From Candidatus Eiseniibacteriota bacterium (GTDB lineage: Bacteria > Eisenbacteria > RBG-16-71-46 > CAIMUX01), in contig JADJQY010000002.1 in NCBI GenBank assembly GCA_016712505.1, forward strand, positions 558,001 to 622,000: a DNA stretch of 64,000 nt. The letters run 5' to 3'. The translations under genes and the position numbers were made by a program. Shown in pieces: positions 14,965-25,536 of this stretch (its first letter is position 1; each line of letters opens with the position of its first letter). The notes under the pieces are model-generated. The model had not been told where the DNA came from. It saw nothing but the letters and a program-made list of their open reading frames with translations, and made no database searches.

Positions 14965-16479
14965 ATGTCACCACGTCCTGCCTGCCGTTTCCTTCTGACC
15001 GCCGCTGTTGCCGCCCTCATCCTGATCGGCGCCGCGCGTGCCCACGCGGCGGTGGAAGATACCCTGGTCGTCGGCCTGCGAGACTGCGAGGCCCGCGCCC
15101 TCGAGCGGAGCGAAGAGATCCGCGGCTACCAGTCAGAGCTCGACCGGGCGCAGGCACGGTACCTCGTGGCCCGCTCGAGCGTCCTCCCGCACGTCGAGCT
15201 CAGCACCACCTACACCCAGCAGATCGAGAGCATCTACGAGGGGGCGACCGGCGGTCCCGGCTTCGCGGCCGATACGACCTCCTCGATCGAGGAGCGGGTT
15301 CGCGCGCTCGAGGACGCGCTCCCCGACGCCGGCCTCTCCGGTCTGGCGGACCTCTTTTCGAACAGTGCCTTCGCCAGCGAGCACTCCTGGGACGCCACCG
15401 TGTCGGTGCGGCAGAAGCTGTTCCAGGGCGGGTTCCTCTGGCACTCGATCGCGGGGGCGCGACACGCACTCGATGGCGCCGCGGCTCGCCGCCGCGACGG
15501 CGAGGCCGACGTGCTGCTGGGTGTGCGTCAGGCCTACCTCGACGCCCTCTGGGCGGAGCGCGAACTCGAGATCGCGGAACTGGGCCTCCGTCAGGTCGAA
15601 AGCCAGTTCCACCGCGTGGCCCTGCGCCAGGAAGCGGGGGAGGTCTCCGAGTTCGAGCGACTGCGCGCCGAGGTGCAGCGCGACAATCAACTCCCGATCG
15701 TGCAGTGGGCGCGCAACAACCTCGAGCTGGCGCGGCTCACGCTGCTCCGTCTCTGCAATCTTCCCGGCGATCGCCCGCTCGCCCTTTCGTCGCGGTTGCT
15801 CGACTCCGGGGCGCTGGGGTCGGAGGCGCTCGGAGCCGAGGCCATGCCGATCAATCCCCTGCCGATCGATACCACGGGATGGGTCGCCGCGGCCTACGAC
15901 GCTCCGGCGCTGCTCGGCCTGCGGCAGCAGGCCGAGGCGCTTCGCCACGCCGTCTCGATCGCGGGCGCCGCGCGCTGGCCCGAGTTCTCGGCCTTTGCCA
16001 GCCTCTCGCGTCAGGCCTTCCCGCGCGACTTCGCGCCGCGGGAGGACGACTGGAAGCGCGATGCGCGCGCCGGCCTCGCGCTGCAGTGGACTCTCTTCGA
16101 CGGGCTGGAGACCCGGGGAGCGATCCAGGAAGCGCGAGTGAACCGGACGCAGGCCGAGTTGCAGTTACTTCAAGCCCGCGAATCGGTGCGGAGCGGGGTG
16201 ATCGCCGAGCGAGGAGAACTGCTCCGGGCCGCGGCCGACCTGTTCGCCCGCACCCGAACCGTGGCCGTCGCGCGCCGTGCCTATGCCCTGGCCGAACTGC
16301 GCTACACCGAAGGCGCCTCCGGCCTGATCGAGCTGGAGGAGACGCGCCGTGACGCCCAGCTGGCCGAGAGCAACGAGGCGCGGGCGCGCCACGCCTACCT
16401 GACGGCGCTGGCGCGTATCGAGCGCTACATCGCGCGTCCGGTTTTTACCGACGTCGCCCAGAGGGGACCTCAACGATGA
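14965..16479 (+). CDS. TolC-family outer-membrane efflux channel
   Basis: 504 aa from the ATG at 14965 (AAGGTGAGAG 7 nt upstream). Signal peptide to about residue 30 (LTAAVAALILIGAARAHA). The body is the duplicated TolC repeat: long coiled-coil helices (DCEARALERSEEIRGYQSEL, REAGEVSEFERLRAEVQRD-type and EARVNRTQAELQLLQ) alternating with short barrel strands (LQWTLFDG). It forms the outer-membrane exit duct for the pump encoded by the next two genes; its stop overlaps the adaptor's start (ATGA). Drug or metabolite specificity cannot be read. Confidence 0.9.
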   Translation: MSPRPACRFLLTAAVAALILIGAARAHAAVEDTLVVGLRDCEARALERSEEIRGYQSELDRAQARYLVARSSVLPHVELSTTYTQQIESIYEGATGGPGFAADTTSSIEERVRALEDALPDAGLSGLADLFSNSAFASEHSWDATVSVRQKLFQGGFLWHSIAGARHALDGAAARRRDGEADVLLGVRQAYLDALWAERELEIAELGLRQVESQFHRVALRQEAGEVSEFERLRAEVQRDNQLPIVQWARNNLELARLTLLRLCNLPGDRPLALSSRLLDSGALGSEALGAEAMPINPLPIDTTGWVAAAYDAPALLGLRQQAEALRHAVSIAGAARWPEFSAFASLSRQAFPRDFAPREDDWKRDARAGLALQWTLFDGLETRGAIQEARVNRTQAELQLLQARESVRSGVIAERGELLRAAADLFARTRTVAVARRAYALAELRYTEGASGLIELEETRRDAQLAESNEARARHAYLTALARIERYIARPVFTDVAQRGPQR

Positions 16480-17603
16480 ACCTGCCCAGAGTCGCCCGTA
16501 CTGCCTCCGGCGCGACGTTTGCCCGCCTGCTTCCCGTCCTTACCTTGCTCCTCGCGATCTCCGCCTGCGGGAGGCGGACCACTCCTGAGTCGGCCCGTTC
16601 CGAGCCGACGCTGGTGATCAATCGCACCGAGATCGTCCTGGTCGAGAGTCGTCGTCTGGAGTCGGGAGTGACCTTCTCCGGCGAGCTGAAGCCGGGGGAG
16701 TCGGTCGACGTGAAGGCGAAGTTCGACGGGGATCTCCTCGCGGTCCGGGTGCGGGAGGGGGAGCGGGTGCGGAAGGGCCAATCGCTCGGCACCTACCGGC
16801 GAGGCGAAGTCGAGGACCAGGCGAAGGCGGCCGAAGCGGGGCTGCTCTCCGCTCGCGCGGCGCTGCTCGCGGCCGAGAACGGCGCTCGTCGCACCCGTAA
16901 ACTACTCGAGGCGGGAGCGGCCGCGCCGAGCGATCTCGAGGCGGCGGAAGCGCAGCTCAAGGCGGCTCAGGCTCAGGTCGAATCGGCCGCCGCGCAGCGG
17001 AACCGCGCCGCGGAGTATGCCGAGGATCTCGCGGTGCCGTCGCCGATCGACGGGTGGGTCAGTTCGGTCCTGGTCAGCGGCGGGGCACGGATGGCGATCG
17101 GCGACCCGCTCCTCACCGTGGTCGACACCCGGGTGCTCGAACTCAGCGCCACCGTTCCTTCCGAGGCGCTGGCCTCGGTTGCAATCGGCACCGAGATCTC
17201 CTTCTCCATCGATGCCTTCCCCGGCGAGCGGTTCGTGGGGCAGGTCGCGCGGATCAATCCCACGACCGAACCAGGAACCCGGCAGATCCGGATCTACACC
17301 CGGATCGAGAATCACGACGGCCGGCTGGTCGGCGGGCTCTTCGCCACCGGGCGGGTGGTGGCGGCCAGCGCGGACCACGCGGTGGCCGCGCCGGTCGGGG
17401 TGCTCCGGCAGGAGGGGACCGAGACCGTCGTCTATCGCCTCCAGGGAGGGCGCGCCGAGCGACTGCCGATCGCGCCTGGACTTCGGGATGAAGGGAACGG
17501 ATGGGTCGAACTGAAAGGAGAGATAGCCCCCGGGGATTCCCTCCTGGTCGGCATCCTGCCGGGCGTGCGCGATGGCGTGCGCGTGCGACGAAACGGAGAC
17601 TGA
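16476..17603 (+). CDS. RND efflux periplasmic adaptor lipoprotein
   Basis: 375 aa membrane-fusion protein bridging pump and TolC channel. The signal ends in a lipobox (LLLAISAC), so it should be anchored in the inner membrane. The lipoyl/barrel-sandwich halves are seen at VDVKAKFDGDLLAVRVREG and DLAVPSPIDGWVSSV, flanking a coiled-coil hairpin (LLSARAALLAAENGARRTRK to AAQAQVESAAAQRNRAAEY), followed by a beta-barrel region (SFSIDAFPGERFVGQVARI). Coupled to the channel gene by ATGA; the pump gene starts 3 nt after its stop. Confidence 0.92.
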   Translation: MNLPRVARTASGATFARLLPVLTLLLAISACGRRTTPESARSEPTLVINRTEIVLVESRRLESGVTFSGELKPGESVDVKAKFDGDLLAVRVREGERVRKGQSLGTYRRGEVEDQAKAAEAGLLSARAALLAAENGARRTRKLLEAGAAAPSDLEAAEAQLKAAQAQVESAAAQRNRAAEYAEDLAVPSPIDGWVSSVLVSGGARMAIGDPLLTVVDTRVLELSATVPSEALASVAIGTEISFSIDAFPGERFVGQVARINPTTEPGTRQIRIYTRIENHDGRLVGGLFATGRVVAASADHAVAAPVGVLRQEGTETVVYRLQGGRAERLPIAPGLRDEGNGWVELKGEIAPGDSLLVGILPGVRDGVRVRRNGD

Positions 17604-17606
17604 ATC

Positions 17607-20600
17607 ATGTTCCTCTCCGACGTCTCGATCAATCGACCGGTCTTCGCCACCATGATGATGCTGGCTCTGGTCACCCTCGGGCTCTTCTCCTTCCGTCGCC
17701 TGGCGATCGACGAATGGCCCGATGTCCAGTTCCCCTTCATTGCCGTCCAGACCGAGTACCCGGGAGCCTCGCCCGAAACGGTGGAGCGCGACCTCACGCG
17801 GAAGATAGAGGAGGCGGTCAACCCGATCGAAGGGGTACGGACCCTCACCTCGACCTCGTCCGAGGGATTCTCCTCGATCTTCATCGAGTTCGAACTCGGG
17901 ACCGATCCGGCGGTGGCGCAGCAGGACGTGCGGGCCAAGATCGAGGCGATCCGGGGCGATCTGCCGGGGGAGATCGAGCAGCCGCTGGTCCAACGCTTCG
18001 ACCCCGGAGAGGAGCCGATCCTCTCGCTCGCCCTTCGTTCCGAGAGTCGCAGCGCCCGGGAACTCACCACCTTGGCCGACACCGAACTGCGGCGCGAACT
18101 CGAGGGGGTCGCCGGAGTCGGCCAGGTCTCGCTCGTCGGGGCCGAGAAGCGGGCCGTGGTGGTGGAACTCGATCCCGAGCGACTCGCGGCCTACGCGGTG
18201 CCGGTGGAGCAGGTGATGGCCACGCTCCGGACGGAGAACCTGGAACTCCCCGCAGGCCGGCTCGAGTACGGCCCGAAGGAAACGCTCTTGCGCGTCGCCG
18301 GCCGGATGACCTCGCCGGCCGACTTCAACCGTCTCGTCGTGGCCGAGCGGGCCGGAGTTCCGATCCGGATCAGCGACCTCGGCACGGTGCGTGACGACGC
18401 CGAGGAGGCGCGCTCCGCCGCCCTGGTCAACGGGGTTCCCGCGATCGGCTTCGACCTGCGCAAGGTCTCCGGCGCGAACACGGTGGAGGTGGCCGAGCGA
18501 GTGAAGGAGAGGGTCCAGGAACTCCAGGCGCAGCTTCCACCCGGAACCACCCTCTCGATCGTGCGCGACAACTCGGTCTGGATTCGCGAATCGGTCGAGG
18601 ATGTCGAGGTCACGATCGTGATCGGCGCGATCCTGACCGTCCTGGTCGTCTTCACCTTCCTCAACTCCTGGCGCTCGACCGTCATCACCGGCCTGACGCT
18701 TCCGGTCTCGATCATCGCCGCGTTGATCGCGCTCTTCGCCTTCGGGTTCACCCTGAATACCATGACCCTGATGGCCCTCTCCCTCGCGACCGGGATCCTG
18801 ATCGACGATGCCATCGTGGTGCGGGAAAACATCGTGCGCAACGTGGCCATGGGGCTCGACCACCGCGCGGCGGCGCGGCGGGGGACGAGCGAGATTGGCC
18901 TCGCGGTCCTCGCCACCACCTGTTCCACCTTGGCCGTCTTCATCCCCGTCGGCTTCATGGGCGGAATCGTCGGCCAGTTCTTCAAGGAGTTCGGCATCAC
19001 CGTCGCGTTTGCCGTGGCGGTCTCGCTCTTCGTGTCGTTCACCCTCGATCCGATGCTCTCTTCGGTCTGGTACGACCCGGTGGCCGAGGGCCACGCCCAG
19101 CACGGCCCCCTGGGACGCGCGCTCGAACGGTTCAATCAGGGATTCGTCGGGATCGGCAAGCAGTACCGCCGCTTGATCGGCTGGGCGCTCAACCACCGGT
19201 TCATCACCCTGGGAATCGCCGCGGCCAGCTTCGTCGCCGCCATGCTGCTCTTTCCCCTGATCGGCGGCACCTTCATGCCCGAGGTCGACAACGCGCAGGT
19301 GGCGGTGACGGTCAAGACCCCCGTCGGTTCCTCGCTCGACTACACGCGGGCGCGAGTGCGTGAGGTCTCGGCACTCCTTCATCGCTATGCCGAGGTCGAC
19401 TACAGCTACGAGACGATCGGCGGCGGTTGGAACGGCCAGGTGAACGAGGCGGAGTTCTTCCTCAAGTTGAAGCCGAAGGGGGAGCGCGCGCTCTCCCAGA
19501 CCGAGTTCATGAGCCGACTCCGACGCGACCTCGGCGGACTTCCCGGAATGCAGGTCTCGATCCTGGAGGCGGGGGGATTCGGCGGGGCGCAAAAGCCGCT
19601 CCAGATCTTCGTCCAAGGGGGAGCGCCTCGACGAGTTGCGCCGCATTTCCGACGCGGTGCTCGAGATCGTGCGCAACACCCCGGGCGCGATCGAGGCGGA
19701 GTCCGGCCTCGAAGAAGAGCGGGCCGAGATTCGAGTCGATCTCCGCCGCGATCTGGCCAGCGATCTCGGGATCGGGGTGCAATCGCTCTCCAGCGCCCTG
19801 TTGCCGGCCTTCGGCAGCCAGACTGCATCCACCTGGCAGGACGAGACCGGGGAGCAGCACGACGTGATCGTCCGCCTGCCCCGCTCCGCCCGCGAGTCGG
19901 TCGATCAGCTCGCGGCGCTCCCGATCGCCACTGGCGGCCTCGATCCCCGAAGCGGGGCCCCGCGCATGGTCCGCCTCGGTCACATCGCCGATCTCACTCC
20001 CGGATCGAGCGCGCAGAAGATCGAGCGGCGCGACATGAAGCGGGTGGTCTGGATCTACGCCAACTACGAAGGGCGCGCCCTGACCGAGGTCTCGGCCGAC
20101 ATCGAAAAAGGGGTGCGCGCGCTCGCTCTCCCCGCCGGATACACCGTGAAGCTGGGCGGCGAAACCCAGGACTTCCGGGAAACGGTCGGCTACATCCTGG
20201 AGAGCATGGTCCTGGCCGTGGTCTTCATCTATCTCGTGCTGGCCAGCCAGTTCGGCTCGTTCCTGCAACCGCTGGCCATCATGCTGTCGCTGCCGCTCTC
20301 CCTGGTCGGCGTGCTCCTGATGCTGCTCGCCACCGGCACCACGCTCAACATCATGAGCATGATCGGGTTGATTCTCCTGATGGGTCTGGTGACCAAGAAC
20401 GCCATCCTCCTGGTCGATTTCGCCAACCAGGCGCGGCTTCGCGGCTCCGGTCGGGTCGAGGCGTTGATCGACGCCGGGGAGATCCGGCTCCGCCCGATCG
20501 TCATGACCACTCTGGCCATGATCTTCGGCATGATGCCCCTCGCCCTGGCCATAGGCGCCGGCGCCGAGTTCCGCGCCCCCATGGCCCGCGCCGTGATCGG

Positions 20601-20754
20601 AGGCCTCATCACCTCGAGTCTCCTGACCCTCATCGTCGTCCCGGTCGTCTACACCTTCTTCGACGACTTCGGTCGACTGGTCAAACGCCTCCTCACCCGC
20701 GGCGTGCCGGAGGCAGCGGCCGGTACGTCGCATAGCCCGCGCGTCATCCCATAG
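17607..20754 (+). CDS. RND-family efflux pump, inner-membrane subunit (single-base frameshift)
   Basis: AcrB/MexB-type proton-driven pump; the joined product would be about 1048 aa, the normal family length. The first frame (17607 to about 19620) carries TM1 (FATMMMLALVTLGLFSF), the porter domains and the charged TM4 (LATGILIDDAIVVRENI). The second frame (from about 19623) carries the C-terminal half with KNAILLVDFANQ. The switch falls in a run of five Gs at 19617-19621: with four Gs the reading continues IFVQG-ERLDELRRISDAV. This is a +1 insertion, either a sequencing/assembly error in a homopolymer or a real inactivating mutation; intact coding quality on both sides favours error or very recent loss. 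Third gene of a tripartite operon. Confidence 0.85.
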
Positions 20755-20766
20755 CGCGCGGCGACT

Positions 20767-22101
20767 CTATTGAAGTGCTGGATCTCCGGGATCGAGGTCG
20801 ACATCGCTGTCCCACCCCAAGTACCACCCCGGGCGCCAGCGCTGAAGACTCGTCCAGAGCGCGCAGGGGAGGAGCAGGAGCGCGCCGAGGAAGGCGAGCA
20901 AGGTCTGGGGTGAGGCAGTGTTGGCGTCGACGGCGTGGCCGACCCACCAGGTGGAGGCGGCCATGGTGAGGGTGACTCCGGCTTGCTCTGCGGCGAAGAC
21001 GCGTCCGGAGAACTCGGGGTCGGCGCGATGGTGGAGCAACGTGGTGCTGAAGACCCAGAGGATGCTCCCGCCCATGTGCGCGATGCCGACCAGCAGGAGG
21101 GCGAGGGGCACGTTGCGGGTGAAGGCGAGCGCGAGGTAGGCGAGCGCCGCGAGGAGGAAGCCGCCTCCGATCCCGCGGCGCATCGACGAGGGGCGATCTC
21201 CGTGCAGCGCGCGCGCGAGCACCGGCCCGGCGCCGGCTCCGAGGCCGCGCGCGGCGTAGAGGAGGCCGATCGAGAGACCGGCGTCGCGTCCCAGGACGAA
21301 GACCTTCGTGCCGAGAACAGTGTAGAGCAGGAGCACTCCGCCAGAGATGCCCCAGAGGGTCTTGACCAGGAGGACACTGGAGAGCCCGGGACGGTGGGAG
21401 AGGTAGCGCAGCCCGTCGAGCAGGTCGGGGAGTCCGGTCCAGGCCCAAGTTGAGCGGACGAGCTTGCGGGCCGGCTCACGGGGGAGGACCAGCGGGGCCA
21501 GGATCGCAGCCGAGACGAAGTACGAGACGGCGTCGAGCGCGAAGGCGGTCGGACGACCGAGCAGGGCCGACACCAGGCCGCCGAGGCCGGCCCCGGCGGC
21601 GAGCATGACCGACCAGGTGATCCCGGAGAGGGCATTGGCGGCCAGCAGCTCGCGGCGGGAGGCGATCGAGGGCAGGGCGGCCTGGCGCGCCGGGAGAAAG
21701 AAGGCTGAGAGAGAGACCTGGATGAAGAGGAAGAGGTAGCACCACTGGTACCGATCGGGGTGGTCGGCCCAGAGAAAGCCGAGCACCACCAGCCCGCGGA
21801 GCAGATCGGTGCCGATCAGGATCATCTTCCGCGGGAGCCGGTCGGCCGCGATCCCGGCCAAGGGGCCGAAGAAGAAGATCGGCAGAAGCTGGCAGAGAAG
21901 CGCCAGTCCCACCGCGCGGCCCGAGCCGGTGTACTCGAGGAGAAGCGCGTAGAGCGCGATCGAATTGAACCAATCGCCGAGCTGGCTGACCACCTGCCCG
22001 GCCCACAGAAGCCGAAACGGGCGATTCCGGCGGAGCAGCTCGAGGTATCCCACCGACCGCTCCGAAGTGGAGCGGGGTGCGGACGACTCAGCGTCGGACA
22101 A
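20767..22101 (-). CDS. MFS transporter (EntS-like exporter family)
   Basis: 444 aa with about 12 hydrophobic segments. The N-terminus (YLELLRRNRPFRLLWAGQVVSQLGDWFNSIAL) is the typical opening of MFS_3/EntS-type exporters, with the loop 2-3 motif GIAADRLPRKMIL. The start is a TTG at 22101 preceded by GGAAGGTGG. It overlaps the end of the aminopeptidase gene by 14 nt, so both are probably co-transcribed, and it ends 12 nt from the convergent RND gene. Probable small-molecule or peptide exporter; substrate unknown. Confidence 0.85.
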   Translation of the reverse strand: MSDAESSAPRSTSERSVGYLELLRRNRPFRLLWAGQVVSQLGDWFNSIALYALLLEYTGSGRAVGLALLCQLLPIFFFGPLAGIAADRLPRKMILIGTDLLRGLVVLGFLWADHPDRYQWCYLFLFIQVSLSAFFLPARQAALPSIASRRELLAANALSGITWSVMLAAGAGLGGLVSALLGRPTAFALDAVSYFVSAAILAPLVLPREPARKLVRSTWAWTGLPDLLDGLRYLSHRPGLSSVLLVKTLWGISGGVLLLYTVLGTKVFVLGRDAGLSIGLLYAARGLGAGAGPVLARALHGDRPSSMRRGIGGGFLLAALAYLALAFTRNVPLALLLVGIAHMGGSILWVFSTTLLHHRADPEFSGRVFAAEQAGVTLTMAASTWWVGHAVDANTASPQTLLAFLGALLLLPCALWTSLQRWRPGWYLGWDSDVDLDPGDPALQ

Positions 22102-24139
22102 GGACCACCTTCCTCGTCGCCTCGCCGACTTGCCCCTTCAGGCGCGCGAAGTAGACCCCGCTGGGGGCGGTTTCGCCGACATCGGTCCGGCCATCCCAGG
22201 TGACGTCGTGCCAACCGGGGCGGGCTTCCCGTTCGACGAGCCGGCGCACGCGGCGTCCCAGTACATCGAAGAGCTCCAGGTCGGCGGCGTCGCCACTGAC
22301 CACGGCGTAGCGGATCCGCACCGCACCGGTCGTGCCCGGCTGTGAGACCAGAGCGATGGTCGAGCGCGTCGGCGCTTCGTCGCGGAACAGGTTGCGCAGG
22401 ATCCACTCATCCGGATCGAGATCGACCCGGGCGACCCCGGCGGCCGCGACCGGAAGCACGAAATCCTGCGCGCGCGCACTCTGGCGCACGAAGGTGCTGA
22501 TGCTGTCCCCATCCGCGAGGTGGATCCGAACTTCCCACGGCATCTCGAAGAAGGTCGGCTGCTGCGGGTAGGGAGAGCCGTGCGGGTAGCTCGGGTCGGT
22601 CTGCGTCTGCTCCAGGTGGAGGTACAGGTTCGAGCCGGCGGAGGTGGGTTCGGTGGTCCAGCTGTAGTGGAGATCCGGGCGCCCGGTGCCGTGGAGCCAC
22701 GGCACGAAGAACCAGCGGAGGTCGTCGGCCAGGGTCTCCTCGCAGAAGCGGACGAAGTCGCTGGTGCTCGCGCTCTGGTAGCGGAAGTTCGGATTGTCGA
22801 GATACGCTCGGAGGAGACCGAAGAAGCGGGCATCTCCGTCGACCGCTCCATGCTCCGCCCGCAGCACTCCGCGGAGCATGTGCAGGACCCAGGCTCCCTT
22901 CCGGTAGACGGTGCTGCCGAACAAGGTGCCCGGATCGTAGACCGAGCCATCGAAGTACTCGCCGTAGCGACGATGCCGCAGCCAGAAGCGGTAGGCGGGG
23001 AGGCCGCCCCGCGACTCCTGGAACAGCGCTTCGCAGTAGGTCGCGAACCCTTCGTTGAGCCAGACATCTTTCCAGTCGGCGGGGGAGATGCAGTTGCCGA
23101 ACCACTGGTGCGACATCTCGTGCGCGACTGCCCAGTCGTTGACGTTGTTCCCGGTGACGAACGCACTGCCGTAGCTGGTCATGGTCTGGTGTTCCATCGC
23201 GCCGGTCCAGACCACCTCGGCATGACCGTACTTCTCCTCTCCGATCGTCGGGTCGTGGAACGGATAGCGACCCAGACGCGCCTCGAAGGCGTCGAGGGCC
23301 GTCCCGGTCACCGAGAAATCACGCCGCGCATCAGCCTCGTCCTCGGGGAAGGCGAAGTGCTGGAAGAAGACGCTGTCGTCCCAGGCTGCCGAGTGGTGCC
23401 GTTCGCTCCACTCCACGTAGTTGGTCAGCGCGATCGAGACGTTGTAGGTCGTCATCGGGTACTGCGTCCGCCACTGGGTGCTTGCCGTGCCGTCGCCGTT
23501 CTCCGTTCGCGATTCGCGCAGGCCGTTGGAGGCGACGACGAAGGCGGCCGGCGCGGTCACGCGCACTTCGCTCGTGGCCTTGTCGCCCAGCTTGTCCTTG
23601 CATGGCCACCAGGTGTGCGCCCGGTCGGGTTCGGAGAGGCTGGCCACGAGCGGAAACTCGGTCGCACCGCTGCCGTGACGGCCAAAGAACTGGAAGTTGG
23701 AGAAGTAGACCTGCCCCGGGGTGCCGCGATAGACGAGGGTCAAGGTGTCCCGTTCGCCGGCCGAGAGCGATTCGCTCAGATCGAGTCGCACCTGTCCCTC
23801 GGGAAGGCGGGTCGGCACCGCCGGGCCGCGCCGCGAGACGGAGGAGAGAAGGGTCAGCGCCTCCCGCATGTCGATCACCACCGAGCCCAGGTTGTCCAGG
23901 GCGAGGAGCGCGATCTCGACCGTTCCGCCCACCTTGGACGAGTCAGGTTCGACCCGCAGGTCGAGGCGGTAGTGCTCGACATCGTAGATATCGCGCGGAT
24001 CGTCCTCCAGTGCCCTGGCCTGCGGACGGAGCAGGGTCAGCCCCGGTCGCTCGAGCGACTCCGGACTCTGATCAGGTTCCGCCCATGCCAGGGACGGGAT
24101 GTCCAGGAAAGCGATGAGAACGAAGATCGGCCAGCGCAC
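22088..24139 (-). CDS. Secreted M1-family zinc aminopeptidase with FlgD-like sorting tail
   Basis: 683 aa from a GTG at 24139, 5 nt after a perfect AAGGAGG. Signal peptide WPIFVLIAFLDIPSLAWA. Catalytic motifs: GAMEHQ (the substrate-anchoring GAMEN-type motif), HEMSHQWFGN (zinc ligands and catalytic Glu, about residue 338) and the third ligand in WLNEGFATYCE. The C-terminal 90 aa (RIRYAVVSGDAADLELFDVL, GWHDVTWDG, PSGVYFARLKG, RKVVLVRR) is a FlgD Ig-like/T9SS-type tail. It should release N-terminal residues from peptides outside the cell or at the surface. A hairpin at 24197-24219 lies in its 5' region. Family assignment is firm; substrate preference is open. Confidence 0.92.
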   Translation of the reverse strand: MRWPIFVLIAFLDIPSLAWAEPDQSPESLERPGLTLLRPQARALEDDPRDIYDVEHYRLDLRVEPDSSKVGGTVEIALLALDNLGSVVIDMREALTLLSSVSRRGPAVPTRLPEGQVRLDLSESLSAGERDTLTLVYRGTPGQVYFSNFQFFGRHGSGATEFPLVASLSEPDRAHTWWPCKDKLGDKATSEVRVTAPAAFVVASNGLRESRTENGDGTASTQWRTQYPMTTYNVSIALTNYVEWSERHHSAAWDDSVFFQHFAFPEDEADARRDFSVTGTALDAFEARLGRYPFHDPTIGEEKYGHAEVVWTGAMEHQTMTSYGSAFVTGNNVNDWAVAHEMSHQWFGNCISPADWKDVWLNEGFATYCEALFQESRGGLPAYRFWLRHRRYGEYFDGSVYDPGTLFGSTVYRKGAWVLHMLRGVLRAEHGAVDGDARFFGLLRAYLDNPNFRYQSASTSDFVRFCEETLADDLRWFFVPWLHGTGRPDLHYSWTTEPTSAGSNLYLHLEQTQTDPSYPHGSPYPQQPTFFEMPWEVRIHLADGDSISTFVRQSARAQDFVLPVAAAGVARVDLDPDEWILRNLFRDEAPTRSTIALVSQPGTTGAVRIRYAVVSGDAADLELFDVLGRRVRRLVEREARPGWHDVTWDGRTDVGETAPSGVYFARLKGQVGEATRKVVLVRR

Positions 24140-24405
24140 CTGCTCCTCCTTGCCTCGACTTGCTGCATCGAATGAGGCCTCACGAACGGATCGCCTCGGC
24201 CCGGCTTTCGCCCGGGCCGGGGACATGGTATCTCTTCTCGCGGGCGGCCGCTCGGGGTTTGCGCGACCGCCCACCCGAACTCCCCGATCCCGCCTCCCGA
24301 ACCGCCCGATCCCGGTCGGTGTAAGGAGCGCGGCCGGGCCGGTGACGCTGTCGTCGCCCCCCGGGACGATCGCTGGGACAGTGCATTGAAGGAGGAATGG
24401 AACGC

Positions 24406-25341
24406 ATGCGAGATCGAGTGGGGACCTGGATGCCCTGGAAATTTGCCCCCGTGGCCAAGTTCTTTGCCGTGGGCCTCTGCCTTGCCCTGGGGACGTTGTC
24501 GCCCGGCTGCAGTGACGACGAGACGACCGCCCCGCCGGACGAACTGGCCCCGCCGAGCAATCTGACCTATCTCAACGGCGACGGCTCGGTGACCCTCGAC
24601 TGGAACGCCTCGCCGGACATCGCCGACGCCGATGGATACGTCGTCTATCGCGACACCGACTCCATGGTCGGTGAGGACCTCGCGGTGCTCAACGCCACGA
24701 AGAAGCTCACCACCACGCCGCTGACCTCGACCAGCTTCACCGACAACACGGCGACCAACGGAGTGAAGTACTTCTATGCGGTCCGCCTGCAGGACGGGAG
24801 TGACTTCTCCGAACCGACTTCGGAGATCAACACCGCCTCGCGCGTGCAGACCGGCTCCCACCAGATCGCCGAGTTTGCCAGCCCGAACGCCAGCGGGTTC
24901 GACCTCTCGACTGGACAGGTCTTCGCCATGTCGAGCTCCGGCCCGGACAACCGCCCGACGATCGATCTCTATCTCGGAACGGACAGCGCGACCGATCAGA
25001 CCAGCGCGGCACTGGCCATCAAGAGTCCGCACCTGGTGCTCAACAGCGACCCGGACTGGACGGCGCGTAACGCCGATCTGAAGTTGCTCGATAACTCCGA
25101 CGATCCGACGACCAGCGACAGCGGTTGGAGCGAGAAGATCGTCCTGGGCTCGACCAGCGCCGAGATCGTGGGCAAGGTGATCGCGATCCGCACCCCGGCC
25201 GAGGGGAACGGCTCGGTCTACTTCGCCAAGATCCGGATCGACAGCGTGACCGGTACGGCGGGGAATCGCACCATCACCGTGACGCGCGCCTACCAGAGCC
25301 TGCCCAACTACATTCGCTTCGAGGTGCCGACCCGCCCGTAA
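24406..25341 (+). CDS. Fibronectin-III domain lipoprotein
   Basis: 311 aa from the ATG at 24406, 10 nt after GGAGG; the ATG at 24397 is only 1 nt from that SD and is less likely. The signal ends in a lipobox (GTLSPGC), followed by an acidic linker and an Fn3 module (PPSNLTYLNGDGSVTLDW to KYFYAVRLQDGS). The remaining 180 aa are beta-rich and unassigned. Divergent from the aminopeptidase gene across 266 bp. Likely a cell-envelope adhesin or binding lipoprotein; nothing more specific can be said. Confidence 0.75.
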   Translation: MRDRVGTWMPWKFAPVAKFFAVGLCLALGTLSPGCSDDETTAPPDELAPPSNLTYLNGDGSVTLDWNASPDIADADGYVVYRDTDSMVGEDLAVLNATKKLTTTPLTSTSFTDNTATNGVKYFYAVRLQDGSDFSEPTSEINTASRVQTGSHQIAEFASPNASGFDLSTGQVFAMSSSGPDNRPTIDLYLGTDSATDQTSAALAIKSPHLVLNSDPDWTARNADLKLLDNSDDPTTSDSGWSEKIVLGSTSAEIVGKVIAIRTPAEGNGSVYFAKIRIDSVTGTAGNRTITVTRAYQSLPNYIRFEVPTRP

Positions 25342-25425
25342 GGGGCCTCGTCACGCCCCTTTGCCGCGCGCTCTGGGCCGACGGAGGGTAAAGGGTTAGA
25401 AAGATGCGCGGAGTCGGACCACTGG

Positions 25426-25455
25426 TTGCGGCTCCGCGCATTGCTTTGCTAGCCT
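25426..25455 (+). promoter_or_regulatory. Promoter of the SirB1-family gene
   Basis: TTGCGG (25426-25431), 18-nt spacer, TAGCCT (25450-25455) with an extended TTTGC immediately upstream; the leader is about 75 nt. Confidence 0.5.
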
Positions 25456-25536
25456 CAAGGGTGCTGAAAGCACTTGGTCCAAGAACCGTTTCCGGCGGTG
25501 TCGTTTCCATGCCGATCGTGCGGGAGAGTCCTGTCC

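Noticed and set aside
19640..20735. Continuation of the first RND frame to 20735
   Set aside because: After the G-run the frame becomes Arg/Gly/His-rich noise, while the true C-terminal half reads in the next frame to 20754.
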